Notes: generated by a model from the letters alone, not told the origin. 64,000 nucleotides of DNA from Streptomyces sp. NBC_00425 (GCF_036030735.1 NZ_CP107928.1:1302001-1366000); one strand, 5' to 3'. Shown: positions 1-9,534, counted from the first letter of the stretch. Translations and numbers: made by a program.

Positions 1-1723
1 TGCCGCCTGGTTCGACGGCCGCCGCGATCTTCGTGGTGGCCGTGTAGGCGGGGGGCGCGTACACGGCGCCGAGGTCGGAGACGACGGTGGTCGTGGCGGT
101 CGGGAAGGAGGCGGGCAGATGCAGTTCGGTGGGCGCCGCGCCGCCGGCCGAGCGCCACACGAGCAGCGCGTACTGGCCGGAGCCGACGAGCTGTTTCGTG
201 GTGGGCAGGGAGCTGGGGACCGGGTTCCAGGTGAGGGTGGTGGAGCCGTCGCGGGAGCGGTCCTCATAGGTGAAGGCGACGGTCGTGCCGGAGGTGGCGC
301 TCGGGTAGACCCGGTCGAGGAGTCGCGCGTCCTGGCGGAGCGTGGCGTTGCCGGAGTCGTCGAGGCGCACGGCCGACAGGTCCTCGTCGTTCCAGGCGTC
401 GCCGCCGGTGAGCACCTTGTCGGGGTTGCCGTTCATCAGCTCGTGATGGCGGCCCCAGTAGATGTCCCACTGCCACTGGCTGCCGGAGAGGACCGGGCCG
501 GAGACGGCCGGGGTCGTCCACCAACCGGAGCCCTTCACCCGGGAGTCGAGCGCCTGGTACATGGCCTTGAGGACGGTCGGCGCCTTGTCGGAGACGTTGC
601 CGGCCAGCGGATGGCCGAACTCGCTGACGACGGCCGTGGTCCCGGTCGCCGCGGCCCGGTCGCGGACGGCGCCGAAGTCGGTGACGTACTGGCCGTCCGC
701 CGCCTTGCCCCACATCAGGATCCCGGAGATGGCCTTCTGGTCGTAGAAGTGGGTGTTGAAGACATAGCGGGAGCCGAGCGTGCCCACGTCGAGGAGTCCG
801 CCCTCCTGCCGCTGGGAGTCGATGTTGCCGTTCCAGAACATGTTCGGCTCGACGAAGGCGGGTTTGTCCTGCCAGCCGGCCGCGTCCATCCGGGCCCGGA
901 ACTTCACGTAGAAGGGCCACAGAAGGTCGCGTTCCCAGGCGCGGCTGGTCTGACCGGAGTCGTAGGTCCCGGCGTAGGGCTCGTTGTAGGGGTCGAATCC
1001 GACGACGCCGGCGAACTCCTCGGCGCTCAGGTGCTGTCTGACGTACGCCATGGTCTGCTCGGCGGTGGCGAGGAAGTTGTCCTGGACGCCGCGGGCGTTG
1101 TGCCAGAAGTCGTACTGGGCGGCCTTCACCGCCCCGTTCTGGGTGATGTTCTGGCCCCAGAAGAAGCAGATGCCGCAGGATTCCGCGGGGTAACCGCCGA
1201 GGTCCACGGCCCACTTGGGGGCGCCGTCGCCGGTGTACCAGCTGCCCTGGTTGAACAGGTGGCGGGAGTAGAGGTCCTGGTGGAAGTCGGGGTAGACGCG
1301 GATGCCGGCGTCGAGGAAGGCGCGCATCTGCTCGGTGGCGGCGGCGAGGTAGACGGTGTCGACCTTGCCGCGCACGGGCTCGGCGTAGGCCCAGGAGAGC
1401 AGGAAGCGCACGGAGTTGCCACCGCCGAGGGCGCGCAGCGCGGCCGCCGACTTCCTGGCGTCGGCGACCGAGGCGAAGGGCAGGCCCTTGTTCTCGTCGA
1501 GCTTGGTCTCGCCGGAGACGTTGTATCCGCGCAGCACGACCTCGCGGCCGTTGCCGTCGACGAAACGGCCGTTGGACACGGTGAGCGCCGTGCCGTCGAA
1601 GGGGAGCGAGCCGGGGAGCGTGGCGTCCGCGGCGGCGGGCGAGGCGCCCGCCGCCGTCAGGAAGCCGCAGAGTCCGCAGAGGACCACCAGAACAGCGAGC
1701 AGACGTGCCCGGATATTCGGCAT
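1..1723 (-). CDS. Secreted GH5-like glycoside hydrolase (cellulase/endoglycoceramidase type), 3' end missing
   Basis: The reading frame runs off the left edge, so about 574 residues are visible and the C-terminus is missing. It starts with a Sec-type signal peptide (MPNIRARLLAVLVVL, then an Ala-rich stretch and ASPAAA). The motif VVLRGYNVSG follows, typical of the first strand of GH5 clan-A enzymes of the endoglycoceramidase/cellulase kind. FHQDLYSRHLF, YNEPYAGTYD (acid/base Glu in NEP) and VVSEFGHPLAG (nucleophile Glu) complete the catalytic set. A smaller beta-sandwich-like domain follows the barrel. Inferred role: extracellular hydrolysis of a beta-linked glycan or glycolipid; the substrate cannot be read from sequence. 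ATG is chosen because the signal peptide begins there, although no strong ribosome binding site precedes it. Confidence 0.85.
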   Translation of the reverse strand, partial: MPNIRARLLAVLVVLCGLCGFLTAAGASPAAADATLPGSLPFDGTALTVSNGRFVDGNGREVVLRGYNVSGETKLDENKGLPFASVADARKSAAALRALGGGNSVRFLLSWAYAEPVRGKVDTVYLAAATEQMRAFLDAGIRVYPDFHQDLYSRHLFNQGSWYTGDGAPKWAVDLGGYPAESCGICFFWGQNITQNGAVKAAQYDFWHNARGVQDNFLATAEQTMAYVRQHLSAEEFAGVVGFDPYNEPYAGTYDSGQTSRAWERDLLWPFYVKFRARMDAAGWQDKPAFVEPNMFWNGNIDSQRQEGGLLDVGTLGSRYVFNTHFYDQKAISGILMWGKAADGQYVTDFGAVRDRAAATGTTAVVSEFGHPLAGNVSDKAPTVLKAMYQALDSRVKGSGWWTTPAVSGPVLSGSQWQWDIYWGRHHELMNGNPDKVLTGGDAWNDEDLSAVRLDDSGNATLRQDARLLDRVYPSATSGTTVAFTYEDRSRDGSTTLTWNPVPSSLPTTKQLVGSGQYALLVWRSAGGAAPTELHLPASFPTATTTVVSDLGAVYAPPAYTATTKIAAAVEPGG

Positions 1724-1969
1724 GTCCACTACAGTCCGGCGATTTCCGTACACCGTCAATACATTCTGACCCCTGAGTAAGTTCCTGCACAGCAAGCCCA
1801 GTTGGCCACCATGCAGGTCATGTGCACCAGGTATTCCTGGGGGTTCGGCGGTTTGCCGTCCGCGCGGAGGCACTCGGGGGCGCGCCGGGGAGGACCGCCG
1901 CGGTCCGCCACGCCCCTGCGGTCGGCCGGCGGAACGGCGGACAGCGCGGCGACGGCATACCGTGCAATC

Positions 1970-3094
1970 GTGCGTGAGATTCTCCCGGTGCTGAACGGGT
2001 GGTACGCGGCCGGTGCGCCCTTCGGGCTGGCCACCGTGGTCGCCGTCCGCGGCAGCGCGCCGCGCGCGCCGGGCGCCGCCATGGCGGTGGGCCCCGGCGG
2101 CGAGGTCGTCGGCAGTGTGTCCGGGGGCTGCGTGGAGGGCGCGGTGTTCGAGCTGGCCCAGGAGGTCCTGGCGGACGGGACCGCCCGGCCGGCGACCTTC
2201 GGATACAGCGACGACGACGCCTTCGCCGTCGGGCTGACCTGTGGCGGCGAGCTCACCCTGCTGGTGCGTCCGGTGACCCCGGACCTCGACCCGTCCTTCG
2301 GGGCGGTCGCCCGGTCGGTCGCCGCGGGCGAACCGGTGATCGTGGCCACGGTCACCGACGGCCCCGCGCCCCCCGGAGCCGTGCTCGCCGTCTGGCCGGA
2401 CCGAACCGCCGGCACGCTGGGCTCCGCCGGACTGGACGCGGCCGTCACCGCCGACGCGCGCGGAGGGCTGGCGCTCGGCGCCACCGGACTGCGGCACTAC
2501 GGACCGCACGGCCGGCGGCGGGAGGACGCCGTCTCGGTGTTCCTGCAGTCCTTCGCCCCGCCGCCGCGCATGCTGGTGTTCGGCGCGATCGACTACGCGG
2601 CCGCCGTGGCCCGCATCGGCGACTTCCTCGGCTACCGGGTCACCGTCTGCGACGCCCGCCCCGCCTTCGCCACGCCGGCACGCTTCCCGGCGGGCGTCGA
2701 GGTGGTCGTGGACTGGCCGCACCGGTACCTCGGCGGCACGCGGACCGACGGGCGCACGGTGATCTGCGTGCTGACCCACGACCCGAAGTTCGACGTGCCG
2801 CTGCTGGCGGCGGCCCTGCGCCGGCCGGCCGCCTACGTCGGGGCGATGGGCAGCCGCCGCACCCACGACGAACGCCGTGCGCTGCTGTTGGAGGCCGGGG
2901 TCACCGACGCCGAGCTGTCGCGGCTGCGCTCGCCGGTCGGGCTGGACCTGGGAGCCCGAACGCCCGAGGAGGTCGCCGTGTCGGTGGCGGCCGAGATCGT
3001 CGCGCTGCGATGGGGCGGCAGCGGCGCCCCGCTGACGGCGACGGCCGGGCCCGTCCACCCTCCGGCGGGCGGCCAGTCGCCGCCCGCCCGGTAG
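1970..3094 (+). CDS. XdhC/CoxI family protein (molybdenum cofactor maturation)
   Basis: 374 residues from GTG. The N-terminal XdhC/CoxI domain carries the conserved start REILPVLNGWYAAG, then GSAPRAPGAAM and SVSGGCVEGAV with the conserved Cys. The C-terminal Rossmann-like domain has MLVFGAIDYAAAVARIG, THDPKFDVPLL and YVGAMGSRRTHDER. Family members insert or sulfurate molybdenum cofactor for xanthine dehydrogenase or CO dehydrogenase-type enzymes in the cytoplasm. No molybdenum enzyme gene is adjacent, so the partner is probably elsewhere. An open frame continues upstream to an ATG at 1802, but its 56 extra residues are Arg/Ser-rich and unlike the family, so the GTG before the conserved motif is preferred. 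Confidence 0.85.
   Translation: MREILPVLNGWYAAGAPFGLATVVAVRGSAPRAPGAAMAVGPGGEVVGSVSGGCVEGAVFELAQEVLADGTARPATFGYSDDDAFAVGLTCGGELTLLVRPVTPDLDPSFGAVARSVAAGEPVIVATVTDGPAPPGAVLAVWPDRTAGTLGSAGLDAAVTADARGGLALGATGLRHYGPHGRRREDAVSVFLQSFAPPPRMLVFGAIDYAAAVARIGDFLGYRVTVCDARPAFATPARFPAGVEVVVDWPHRYLGGTRTDGRTVICVLTHDPKFDVPLLAAALRRPAAYVGAMGSRRTHDERRALLLEAGVTDAELSRLRSPVGLDLGARTPEEVAVSVAAEIVALRWGGSGAPLTATAGPVHPPAGGQSPPAR
3064..3088 (+). terminator. Hairpin at the end of the XdhC-like gene
   Basis: GGCGGGCGGC at 3064-3073 pairs perfectly with GCCGCCCGCC at 3079-3088 around a 5-nt loop. The stem lies inside the last codons of the XdhC-like gene. There is no T-run, as is common for Streptomyces terminators. Confidence 0.45.
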
Positions 3095-3099
3095 TCCGG

Positions 3100-3331
3100 C
3101 CGCACCGGCCGAAAGCCGCCCGGTCCGCCCGTGAGCGACCCAGCGTCCCGGGATTCACCGGGCCGGCGGTGTGTAGGGAGGCCCGCGAGTGGGTACCCGC
3201 CCACAACGGACACGCATGCATGTCCTTTGGTCGTCCCCCTGTGGAAGGAGGCCCGTTGACGCAACGCACACTCGCAAGTTCCGGGCCGCCTCCGACCGCA
3301 TCGGCCGGAAGCGGCCCGGTTCGTCCGTGAG
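3100..3331. repeat. Imperfect 36-bp direct repeat flanking an intergenic segment
   Basis: The 36 bases at 3100-3135 and 3296-3331 differ at only five positions by eye. Both begin CCGCA and end CCGTGAG. They bracket about 160 bp of gene-free sequence between the XdhC-like gene and the phosphoesterase. This could be a small decayed duplication or two copies of an unknown regulatory element. Confidence 0.5.
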
Positions 3332-3364
3332 GCCCCCGCGCCTCCCCCGGGCGCGCCAGCGCGC

Positions 3365-3865
3365 TCAGCGCGGCGGCAACCGGTGCAGGACGACGTCCGT
3401 GAGCCGGCCGCCGGCCGCGGTGGCCGTCAGGTAGGTGCAGTGCGGCTGCCGGCGGCGGTCGGTCGGGGAGCCCGGATTGAGCAGGCGCAGGCCGCCGGGG
3501 GCCACGGTGTCCCAGGGGATGTGGCTGTGCCCGAAGACCAGGACGTCCAGGTCGGGGAAGCGGGCCGCGCAGCGGGTCTCCCGGCCCTGGGCCGGTCCCG
3601 TCTCGTGGATCACCCCGAACCGCAGTCCGCCCAGTTCGGCGCGGGCGACCTCGGGCAGCCGGGCGCGCAGCTCGGGCCCGTCGTTGTTGCCGTACACGGC
3701 GAGCAGCCGACGGCTGCGGCTCTCCAGCAGGTCGAGCGTGGCCGCGTCGACCCAGTCCCCCGCGTGGACGACGAGGTCCGCGTCCGGGATCTCCTCGAGC
3801 AGCGGGGTGGGGAGCGCCCTGGCACGCTTGGGCAGGTGGGTGTCAGACATCAGCAGGAGACGCAC
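3365..3865 (-). CDS. Metallophosphoesterase, YfcE/MJ0936 type
   Basis: 166 residues. The calcineurin-like phosphoesterase motifs appear in order: LLMSDTHLPKRA (metal ligands Asp and His), VVHAGDW, YGNNDGPELR (GNxD), GVIHETG, VFGHSHIPW (GHSH) and LLNPGSPTDRRR. Length and motif spacing match the single-domain YfcE family of cytoplasmic phosphodiesterases. The physiological substrate of this subfamily is usually unknown. It is transcribed divergently from the glycosyltransferase. The ATG is kept because the first metal motif lies at residues 5-10, as in homologues. Confidence 0.9.
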   Translation of the reverse strand: MRLLLMSDTHLPKRARALPTPLLEEIPDADLVVHAGDWVDAATLDLLESRSRRLLAVYGNNDGPELRARLPEVARAELGGLRFGVIHETGPAQGRETRCAARFPDLDVLVFGHSHIPWDTVAPGGLRLLNPGSPTDRRRQPHCTYLTATAAGGRLTDVVLHRLPPR

Positions 3866-3993
3866 CGCGTCAGACTACAAAATGCGGATCAGGACGAACC
3901 AGGACAGGTGGGGCGTCGGCCGCGGGGTTAGCATCGGGCTGCACGCACCCGCCGTCCGCACGGCAGGCGATCCGACGAGGGGCCAGGAGCCCG

Positions 3994-5964
3994 ATGCCGG
4001 TCAAGGTCAGCGTCATCGTCCCGGTCTACAACCCCGGCCGCTACATCGAGGACTGCATCGCCTCGCTGCTCGGGCAGTCGCTCCCGCCCGACGCCTACGA
4101 GATCGTCTTCGTCGACGACGGCTGCACCGACGCCACCCCGGCGCTCCTCGACGCACTCGCCGCCGAGGACCCCCGCGTCCGCGTCATACACCAGGAGAAC
4201 TCCGGCTGGCCCGGCAAGCCCCGCAACGTCGGCATCGACGCCGCCCGGGGCGAGTACGTGATGTTCGTGGACGCCGACGACCACCTGGGCGCGGCGGCCC
4301 TGGAGCGGATGTACGACTACGGCGTCGCGAACGACGCGGACGTCGTCGTCGGCAAGATGGCCGGCCGAGGGCGCGCGGTGCCGGTGGAGCTGTTCCGCAC
4401 GAACCGCCCGCGCGCCGGCGTCGAGAACGCGCCGCTCATCGACAGTCTCACCCCGCACAAGATGTTCCGCCGGGCGTTCCTCGACCGGACCGGTCTGCGC
4501 TTCCCGGAGGGGCGCCGCCGCCTCGAGGACCACGTCTTCGTCACCGAGGCGTACCTGCGCGCGGACAACGTCGCCGTGCTCGGCGACTACGTCTGCTACT
4601 ACCACGTCCGGCGCGACGACGCGGAGAACGTGAGCCTCCAGCGGTTCGACCCGGTGAGCTACTACAAGAACCTGCGCGAGGCCCTCGACGTCGTCGAGCG
4701 GTACACCGAGCCGGGCGCCCTGCGCGACCGGCTGTTCCGGCGCTGGCTGCGGGTGGAGATGGTCGAACGGCTGCGCGGCCGGCGCTTCCTGAACCTGCCC
4801 GAGGACTACCGCAGGGAGCTGTTCGAGGAGATCCACGGGGTCGTCGTGGAGCGGTTCGGGCCGGGCGTGGCGGCTGCGCTGCAGCCCGCCCAGCGGGTCG
4901 TCGCGGCGCTGGCCGCCGACGGGCGCTACGACGACGTCGTCGCGTTCGCGCAGTGGGAGGCGGGCGTCGGGCTCGCCGTCGAGCCGCAGGCCGTCGAGTG
5001 GCGGGGCGGGCTGCTGCGGATCGTCTTCGCTGCGGAGCTGACGCACGACGGCGAGCCGATGACCTTCCCCGCCGCCGGGGAGCGTCCGCAGTGGCCGCCG
5101 CGGGACGTCGCCGATGCGGTGCGCTGGCTCGGCCTGGACACCGCGGAACGCTTCGACCGCGCCTCGCCCGACCTGCTGCTGCGGGAGCGGGGCGGCGCGG
5201 CGCAGTACTTCCAGTCGGTACGGACGGACCGGGAGCGCGGGCCGGCCGGCGACGGGAAACGGGTGCGCCTGCTGCTGCGCGGCACGGCCGTCGTCGATCC
5301 CGCCACCGCGGTCAGCGGCAGCCCGCTCCGCGAGGGCCTGTGGGACGTGTGGGTGAGGGTGGGCCTCGGCGGCTGGACGAAGGAGCTGCGGCTGGGCCCG
5401 GCGCCCCGGCACGGCCGTCCGGCCCCGCCCGCCGCGGTGGTCGCGGACCGAGTGGTGCTGCCCTACTGGACCGACCGGCACGCCGGGCTCGCGCTGGACG
5501 TCGGTCACGCGAGCGAGCGGCTGGGTCTGGGCCGGGTCGCGGCGGGCGATGTCACCCTCGGCGGGGACCACGGGGAGCGGTTCCAAGTGGTCCTGCCGCT
5601 GCACGTGCCCGAGGACACCGCGGCCCTGCTGCGGCTGACGGGGGCGAAAGGAAGCTCCCACGAGATCCTCGGGACGCTCGCTCAGGGCGGCCGGCTGGAC
5701 GCGGCATTGCCGTTGGGCGATCTGGCGGGCCGGACCTGGCTCGCGACGGTGTGCCTGACGCCGGACACGGCAGGGGCGCGTTTCCATCCGCTGCCCTTCG
5801 CCCTGCACGTCGCCCCGGACGGCATCCTCGTGGTGCCGGCGCCGCAGCCCGGCGGCGTACGCCGCACCGCCCGCCGGGTGCGACGGGTGATGTACCGGGC
5901 GCTCGGCCGCCTCACCGCCGGCGGGGGCGTGACGACGAGGCCGTCGCGTCGACGACGCCGGTAA
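3994..5964 (+). CDS. Family 2 glycosyltransferase with long C-terminal domain
   Basis: 656 residues. The GT-A fold occupies about residues 1-250: KVSVIVPVYNPGRYIEDC at the N-terminus, VFVDDGCTDATP (nucleotide binding), PRNVGIDAARGEY and the DXD-type MFVDADDHLG. The remainder lacks catalytic motifs and resembles the oligomerising or acceptor-binding tail of wall-polymer transferases such as TarS. No membrane segment is visible, so it probably works at the cytoplasmic face. Inferred role: adding a sugar to a cell-wall or capsule polymer. ATG follows a good site (CAGGAG, 6-7 nt). Confidence 0.85.
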   Translation: MPVKVSVIVPVYNPGRYIEDCIASLLGQSLPPDAYEIVFVDDGCTDATPALLDALAAEDPRVRVIHQENSGWPGKPRNVGIDAARGEYVMFVDADDHLGAAALERMYDYGVANDADVVVGKMAGRGRAVPVELFRTNRPRAGVENAPLIDSLTPHKMFRRAFLDRTGLRFPEGRRRLEDHVFVTEAYLRADNVAVLGDYVCYYHVRRDDAENVSLQRFDPVSYYKNLREALDVVERYTEPGALRDRLFRRWLRVEMVERLRGRRFLNLPEDYRRELFEEIHGVVVERFGPGVAAALQPAQRVVAALAADGRYDDVVAFAQWEAGVGLAVEPQAVEWRGGLLRIVFAAELTHDGEPMTFPAAGERPQWPPRDVADAVRWLGLDTAERFDRASPDLLLRERGGAAQYFQSVRTDRERGPAGDGKRVRLLLRGTAVVDPATAVSGSPLREGLWDVWVRVGLGGWTKELRLGPAPRHGRPAPPAAVVADRVVLPYWTDRHAGLALDVGHASERLGLGRVAAGDVTLGGDHGERFQVVLPLHVPEDTAALLRLTGAKGSSHEILGTLAQGGRLDAALPLGDLAGRTWLATVCLTPDTAGARFHPLPFALHVAPDGILVVPAPQPGGVRRTARRVRRVMYRALGRLTAGGGVTTRPSRRRRR

Positions 5965-6448
5965 AGACCGCCGGTGACGCAGACGCGGGCCGACGGTCGG
6001 CGGCCGCGCGGGGCACCGGTCGGTGTCGGCGCTGGTCAGGGGGACGCCATGGGCGGCGAGCCGGGTCCCCTCCGCGGAGGCGGCTCAGTCATGGGCGCGA
6101 GCCGGCCAGACGTGCCGCGGGAGCCGGTGGGCGTGCGCGCGAGCCGGTCAGACGTGCGCGCGAGCCGGTCAGACGCGCGCAAGGGCCGCTCGGTCATGCG
6201 CGAGACCGGGTCGGGCGCGCGCAAGGGCCGGTCAGTCTTCTCCCCTGACGATGTTGCCCGCCGGGTCGGGCTGCGTCCCGGGTGCGGCCACCGCCGGCAG
6301 GCAGGTGCGCGGTGCGGCGGAGCCGCGGCGTGTGCGGCGCGCCCTGGCCCAGCCCGTCTCGGGCCGGCGGACGGCGGGTTCCCCCTTGAGGTGCGAGGTC
6401 ACGACGTTCATCACCCTTCTTGTGTCACGACGCCCCGTCGGGGCGGCT
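5965..6448. other. Gene-free region with degenerate repeats
   Basis: About 480 bp between the convergent ends of the glycosyltransferase and the DUF6479 gene. Open frames exist on both strands but are Arg/Ser/Ala-rich without recognisable domains. The main structure is the 21-bp-period repeat described separately. Confidence 0.5.
6133..6240. repeat. 21-bp-period degenerate tandem repeat
   Basis: Two perfect 21-bp units (GTGCGCGCGAGCCGGTCAGAC) stand at 6133-6153 and 6154-6174. About three degenerate units follow, each with GCGCGCAAGGGCCGSTCRGTC-like content. A further partial match lies upstream near 6092. The period equals seven codons, so all frames show heptad repeats, but no frame looks like a genuine gene. 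Confidence 0.7.
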
Positions 6449-6817
6449 TCAGCGAGCGCCCGGGCCTCCGCTGCCGAACGAGCCGCCCGTGCCCTGGTCC
6501 CAGCGGGGCCTGCCGCCGTCGGCGCTGTCCCGGCTGCCGGTGGGCCGCAGCTCGTGCGGGGTGAGGCGCTCGCCGTCGGCCGCACGCGGCATCTCGTTGG
6601 GTTCACGCGAACGGCTCTCGTGGGTCGGGCCCGACGCGGGCATCCGGGGCTGCTCGTGCGGCTGCGGCGGCGCGGACTCCCGGCGCCGGATCTTGAACCC
6701 GAGACGGAAGGCGAAGATCAGCCCGCCGACCAGGACGATCCCGACGACGATGAACGCTACGGAGGCCAGTGCGGACCTTCCGGATGCCGCGAGGTATGCG
6801 GAGGCGAAGGTGTCCAT
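6449..6817 (-). CDS. DUF6479 family small membrane protein
   Basis: 122 residues. A short N-terminal segment is followed by one transmembrane helix (about 18-40, SVAFIVVGIVLVGGLIFAF), a basic stop-transfer patch (FKIRRRE) and a Pro/Arg/Gly-rich hydrophilic tail of about 75 residues. This matches the Streptomyces DUF6479 family, whose function is unknown. The tail probably faces the cytoplasm. It lies 55 bp downstream of the phosphatase gene on the same strand, so the two may be cotranscribed. Confidence 0.75.
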   Translation of the reverse strand: MDTFASAYLAASGRSALASVAFIVVGIVLVGGLIFAFRLGFKIRRRESAPPQPHEQPRMPASGPTHESRSREPNEMPRAADGERLTPHELRPTGSRDSADGGRPRWDQGTGGSFGSGGPGAR

Positions 6818-6871
6818 GGGCGGCGGGTACCCTGTCCGCCGTCCGGGACACGTGGCCGTCCGGCCGACTGT

Positions 6872-9388
6872 TCAGCGCTGCAGCAGCAGCTCGCTCCAGA
6901 CCTGTTTCCCGCCGCTGACGGGCACCGTCCCCCAGCTGTCGGACACGGCCTCCACCAGGAGGATGCCGCGCCCTCCGGTGGCCTCCCAGCCCGGGTCGGT
7001 CGGCTGGAACGGCGTGCGGGGCGAGGCGTCGGTGACGGCCACCCGGAGCCGGCGGTCGATGAGGGTGAAGTCCAGGCGGACCGGTCCGTCGGTGTGCACC
7101 AGCGCGTTGGTGACGAGCTCGGAGACGACGAGCAGCGCCGCGTCCATGGCGGTGTCGGCGACGCCCCAGCCCCGCAGGCTGCGCCGGGTGAAGCGGCGGG
7201 CGTGCCGGGCCGCCTCGGGCACCCGCCACACCGTCCAGCCCTCGCGCCGGGGTTTGACCGCCATGCCGTCGTAGCGCAGCAGGAGCAGCGCGACGTCGTC
7301 ACCGCGGTGGGCGCCGCCGAGCAGTGCGTCGGCGACGGGACCGAGCTGGGCGGGGTCGGCGACGGACAGCCCGTGGGCGAGACGGTCCAGGCCGGTCCCG
7401 ATGTCGAGGTCGGCGGACTCCACGAGCCCGTCCGTGGTGAGGGCGAGGACGGCGCCCGGCGTGAGCCGCAGCGGGGTCATCGGGAACTCGGCCTGCGTCA
7501 GGATCCCGAGGGGCGGGCCGCCGTCCGCGTCGGCGACCTCGGCCGACCCGTCCGGGTGACGCAGGACGGGCGGCGGGTGCCCGGCCCGTACGCACCAGGC
7601 GGTGCCGTCCTCCATGTCGACGTCGACATAGCAGCAGGTGACGAAGAGGTCGGTCTCCAGCTCCATGAGCAGCCGGTTGGCGTGCGAGACCACCACGTCC
7701 GGCGGGTGGCCCTCGGCCGCGTAGGCGCGCAGGGCCGTGCGCATCTGGCCCATGAGGGTCGCCGCGGCGGCGCTGTGGCCCTGGACGTCGCCGATGACGA
7801 GGGCGACGTGGTGGTCGGGCATCCGGATCACGTCGTACCAGTCGCCGCCGACCTCCAGGCCCGCGGTGGCGGGCAGATAACGGGCGACCGCGAACCCGCC
7901 GGGGAGGTCGGGCAGCCGGCGCGGGAGCAGCTGGCGCTGGAGCATGCCGACGAGCTCGTGCTCGGCGTCGAAGGCGTGGGCGCGCATCAGGGCCTGCCCC
8001 GCGAGGCCTGCGGAGGCGGTGAGCAGGGCGCGCTCGTCGGGGCCGAAGTCGTGCGGCGCGTCCCAGCCGATGAGGCAGGCGCCGGCCATCCGGCCGCCGG
8101 CGGACAGCGGCAGCACGGCGAGGCCGCCGGGGCCGACCTCGGCGAGCGCCGGTTCCAGGGCGGTGCCGGCGGGCCAGATCCGGGCCCGGCCCTCGCGCAG
8201 CGCGGCGGCGAGCGTGGGCATGGCGCGCACGGGCGCGTCGGGCCATTCGCTGCGCCACTCCAGCTGCCACAGCTCGGGCCACGAGTCGGGTTCGGGCGGG
8301 TCGAGGACGGTGACCACGAGCCGCTCGTTCTCCAGCTCGGCGAGGGCGATCCGGTCGGCCCGCAGCGGCTTGCGCAGGGCGGCGACGACGGCCTGGCTGA
8401 CGTCGCGGACCGTGCCGGCGGTGGCGAGCGCGGCGGCCAGACGCTGGACGCGGGCGACGTCGGTGATCTCCGCGCGCAGCGTGGAGGCGTCGGCGACGGT
8501 GCCCTCCAGCCGTGCGGGGCGGCCGTCGCCGCCGGGCAGCAGCCGGCCGTGCAGTCTGAGCCACTTCGGCGGCCCGGCGGGCTGGAGCACCCGGAACTCC
8601 AGCTCGCGGTCGCCGATCGACATGTGGTCGGCCTCGACCACGGACATCAGCGCGGGCAGGTCCTCGGGGACGGTGCGCCCGAGGAGCGTCTCCACCCGGC
8701 CGTCGAACTCGGCCCGGTCCATCGCGAACAGCTCCAGGATCGCGTCGCCCACCTCGACCCGCCCGGTGTCCATGGCCAGGCTGAAGCCGCCCGCGAGGAG
8801 TGCCTCGCCCTCGGCGCGGGCGGTCGGCGCGGGCAGGGCGACGGCGTCGGCGACGAGTTCCAGGCAGGCGCGGTCCTCGGCGTCGAAACCGCCGGGGCGC
8901 TCGCTGACGGCGAGCAGACAGCCGCCCGCGCCGTCACGGACGGGCAGGGCGGCCAGATGGACGTCGCCGGCGGGCATCCGCCGGGCGTCCGAGCACTCGG
9001 CGACCTCCTGCGGGCCGAGCCACACCGCCCGCCCGGTGCGATGGGCGTCGGCGGCCGGCGAGCCTCCGTCGAGGGGGTAGCTCTCGCGCAGTCCGTACAG
9101 GGTCCTCGGCACGCCCGCCGACTCGGCCAGACAGAGCAGACCGGCCTCCGGCGCGGGCGTGTAGACGGCGGCGAGGGCCGCGCCGGCGTAGACGAGCGCC
9201 TGTTCGAGGGTGCGGCGCACCCGTTGGGGCGAGACGGGATCGGCGGTGACCGTCTTGAGGGCCGTCTCGACACGCAGAGGTCCCTTTCTGCGCTCCGCGG
9301 CACCCTCACTGACCACGTCCGCAATTACAGCGCTAATGCAGCCGGCGCGCAGCCCCTGGAACCGTTTCGCGAATCCCGTGAGGGGCAT
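6872..9388 (-). CDS. SpoIIE-family phosphatase/anti-sigma kinase fusion (GAF-PAS-GAF-PP2C-HATPase)
   Basis: Up to 838 residues. In order: an N-terminal GAF-like region (about 40-180), a PAS-like region (about 190-300), a second GAF (about 310-470), a PP2C/SpoIIE phosphatase domain (about 490-700, with VGGDWYDVI, VIGDVQGHS, VRAGHPPPVLR and HRGDDVALLLLR), and an RsbW-type HATPase (about 710-838, with VVSELVTNALVHT and GGRGILLVEAV). Such proteins both dephosphorylate STAS anti-anti-sigma factors and phosphorylate or bind their partners. It is divergent from ramC with about 145 bp between. The start is uncertain: the first 24 codons have weak codon bias, and GTG at 9316 is an alternative. Confidence 0.85.
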   Translation of the reverse strand: MPLTGFAKRFQGLRAGCISAVIADVVSEGAAERRKGPLRVETALKTVTADPVSPQRVRRTLEQALVYAGAALAAVYTPAPEAGLLCLAESAGVPRTLYGLRESYPLDGGSPAADAHRTGRAVWLGPQEVAECSDARRMPAGDVHLAALPVRDGAGGCLLAVSERPGGFDAEDRACLELVADAVALPAPTARAEGEALLAGGFSLAMDTGRVEVGDAILELFAMDRAEFDGRVETLLGRTVPEDLPALMSVVEADHMSIGDRELEFRVLQPAGPPKWLRLHGRLLPGGDGRPARLEGTVADASTLRAEITDVARVQRLAAALATAGTVRDVSQAVVAALRKPLRADRIALAELENERLVVTVLDPPEPDSWPELWQLEWRSEWPDAPVRAMPTLAAALREGRARIWPAGTALEPALAEVGPGGLAVLPLSAGGRMAGACLIGWDAPHDFGPDERALLTASAGLAGQALMRAHAFDAEHELVGMLQRQLLPRRLPDLPGGFAVARYLPATAGLEVGGDWYDVIRMPDHHVALVIGDVQGHSAAAATLMGQMRTALRAYAAEGHPPDVVVSHANRLLMELETDLFVTCCYVDVDMEDGTAWCVRAGHPPPVLRHPDGSAEVADADGGPPLGILTQAEFPMTPLRLTPGAVLALTTDGLVESADLDIGTGLDRLAHGLSVADPAQLGPVADALLGGAHRGDDVALLLLRYDGMAVKPRREGWTVWRVPEAARHARRFTRRSLRGWGVADTAMDAALLVVSELVTNALVHTDGPVRLDFTLIDRRLRVAVTDASPRTPFQPTDPGWEATGGRGILLVEAVSDSWGTVPVSGGKQVWSELLLQR

Positions 9389-9534
9389 CGCGAGGGCCGC
9401 GCGCCCGGCTGTGCTCGAAACGGACCGAACATGTCTTTACGCATGCGTTCCGCACGGTGTTCTCGTGACAGCGGTGACTGTCCGCGCCCCCGCCCGGCTT
9501 GCGAGTCTCATGGCCGGGCCACGAAGGGGGACGC

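Noticed and set aside
119..1780. Long forward reading frame opposite the GH5-like gene
   Set aside because: It is the antisense of a gene with signal peptide and catalytic motifs; its own translation is Val/Gly/Ala-rich without domains.
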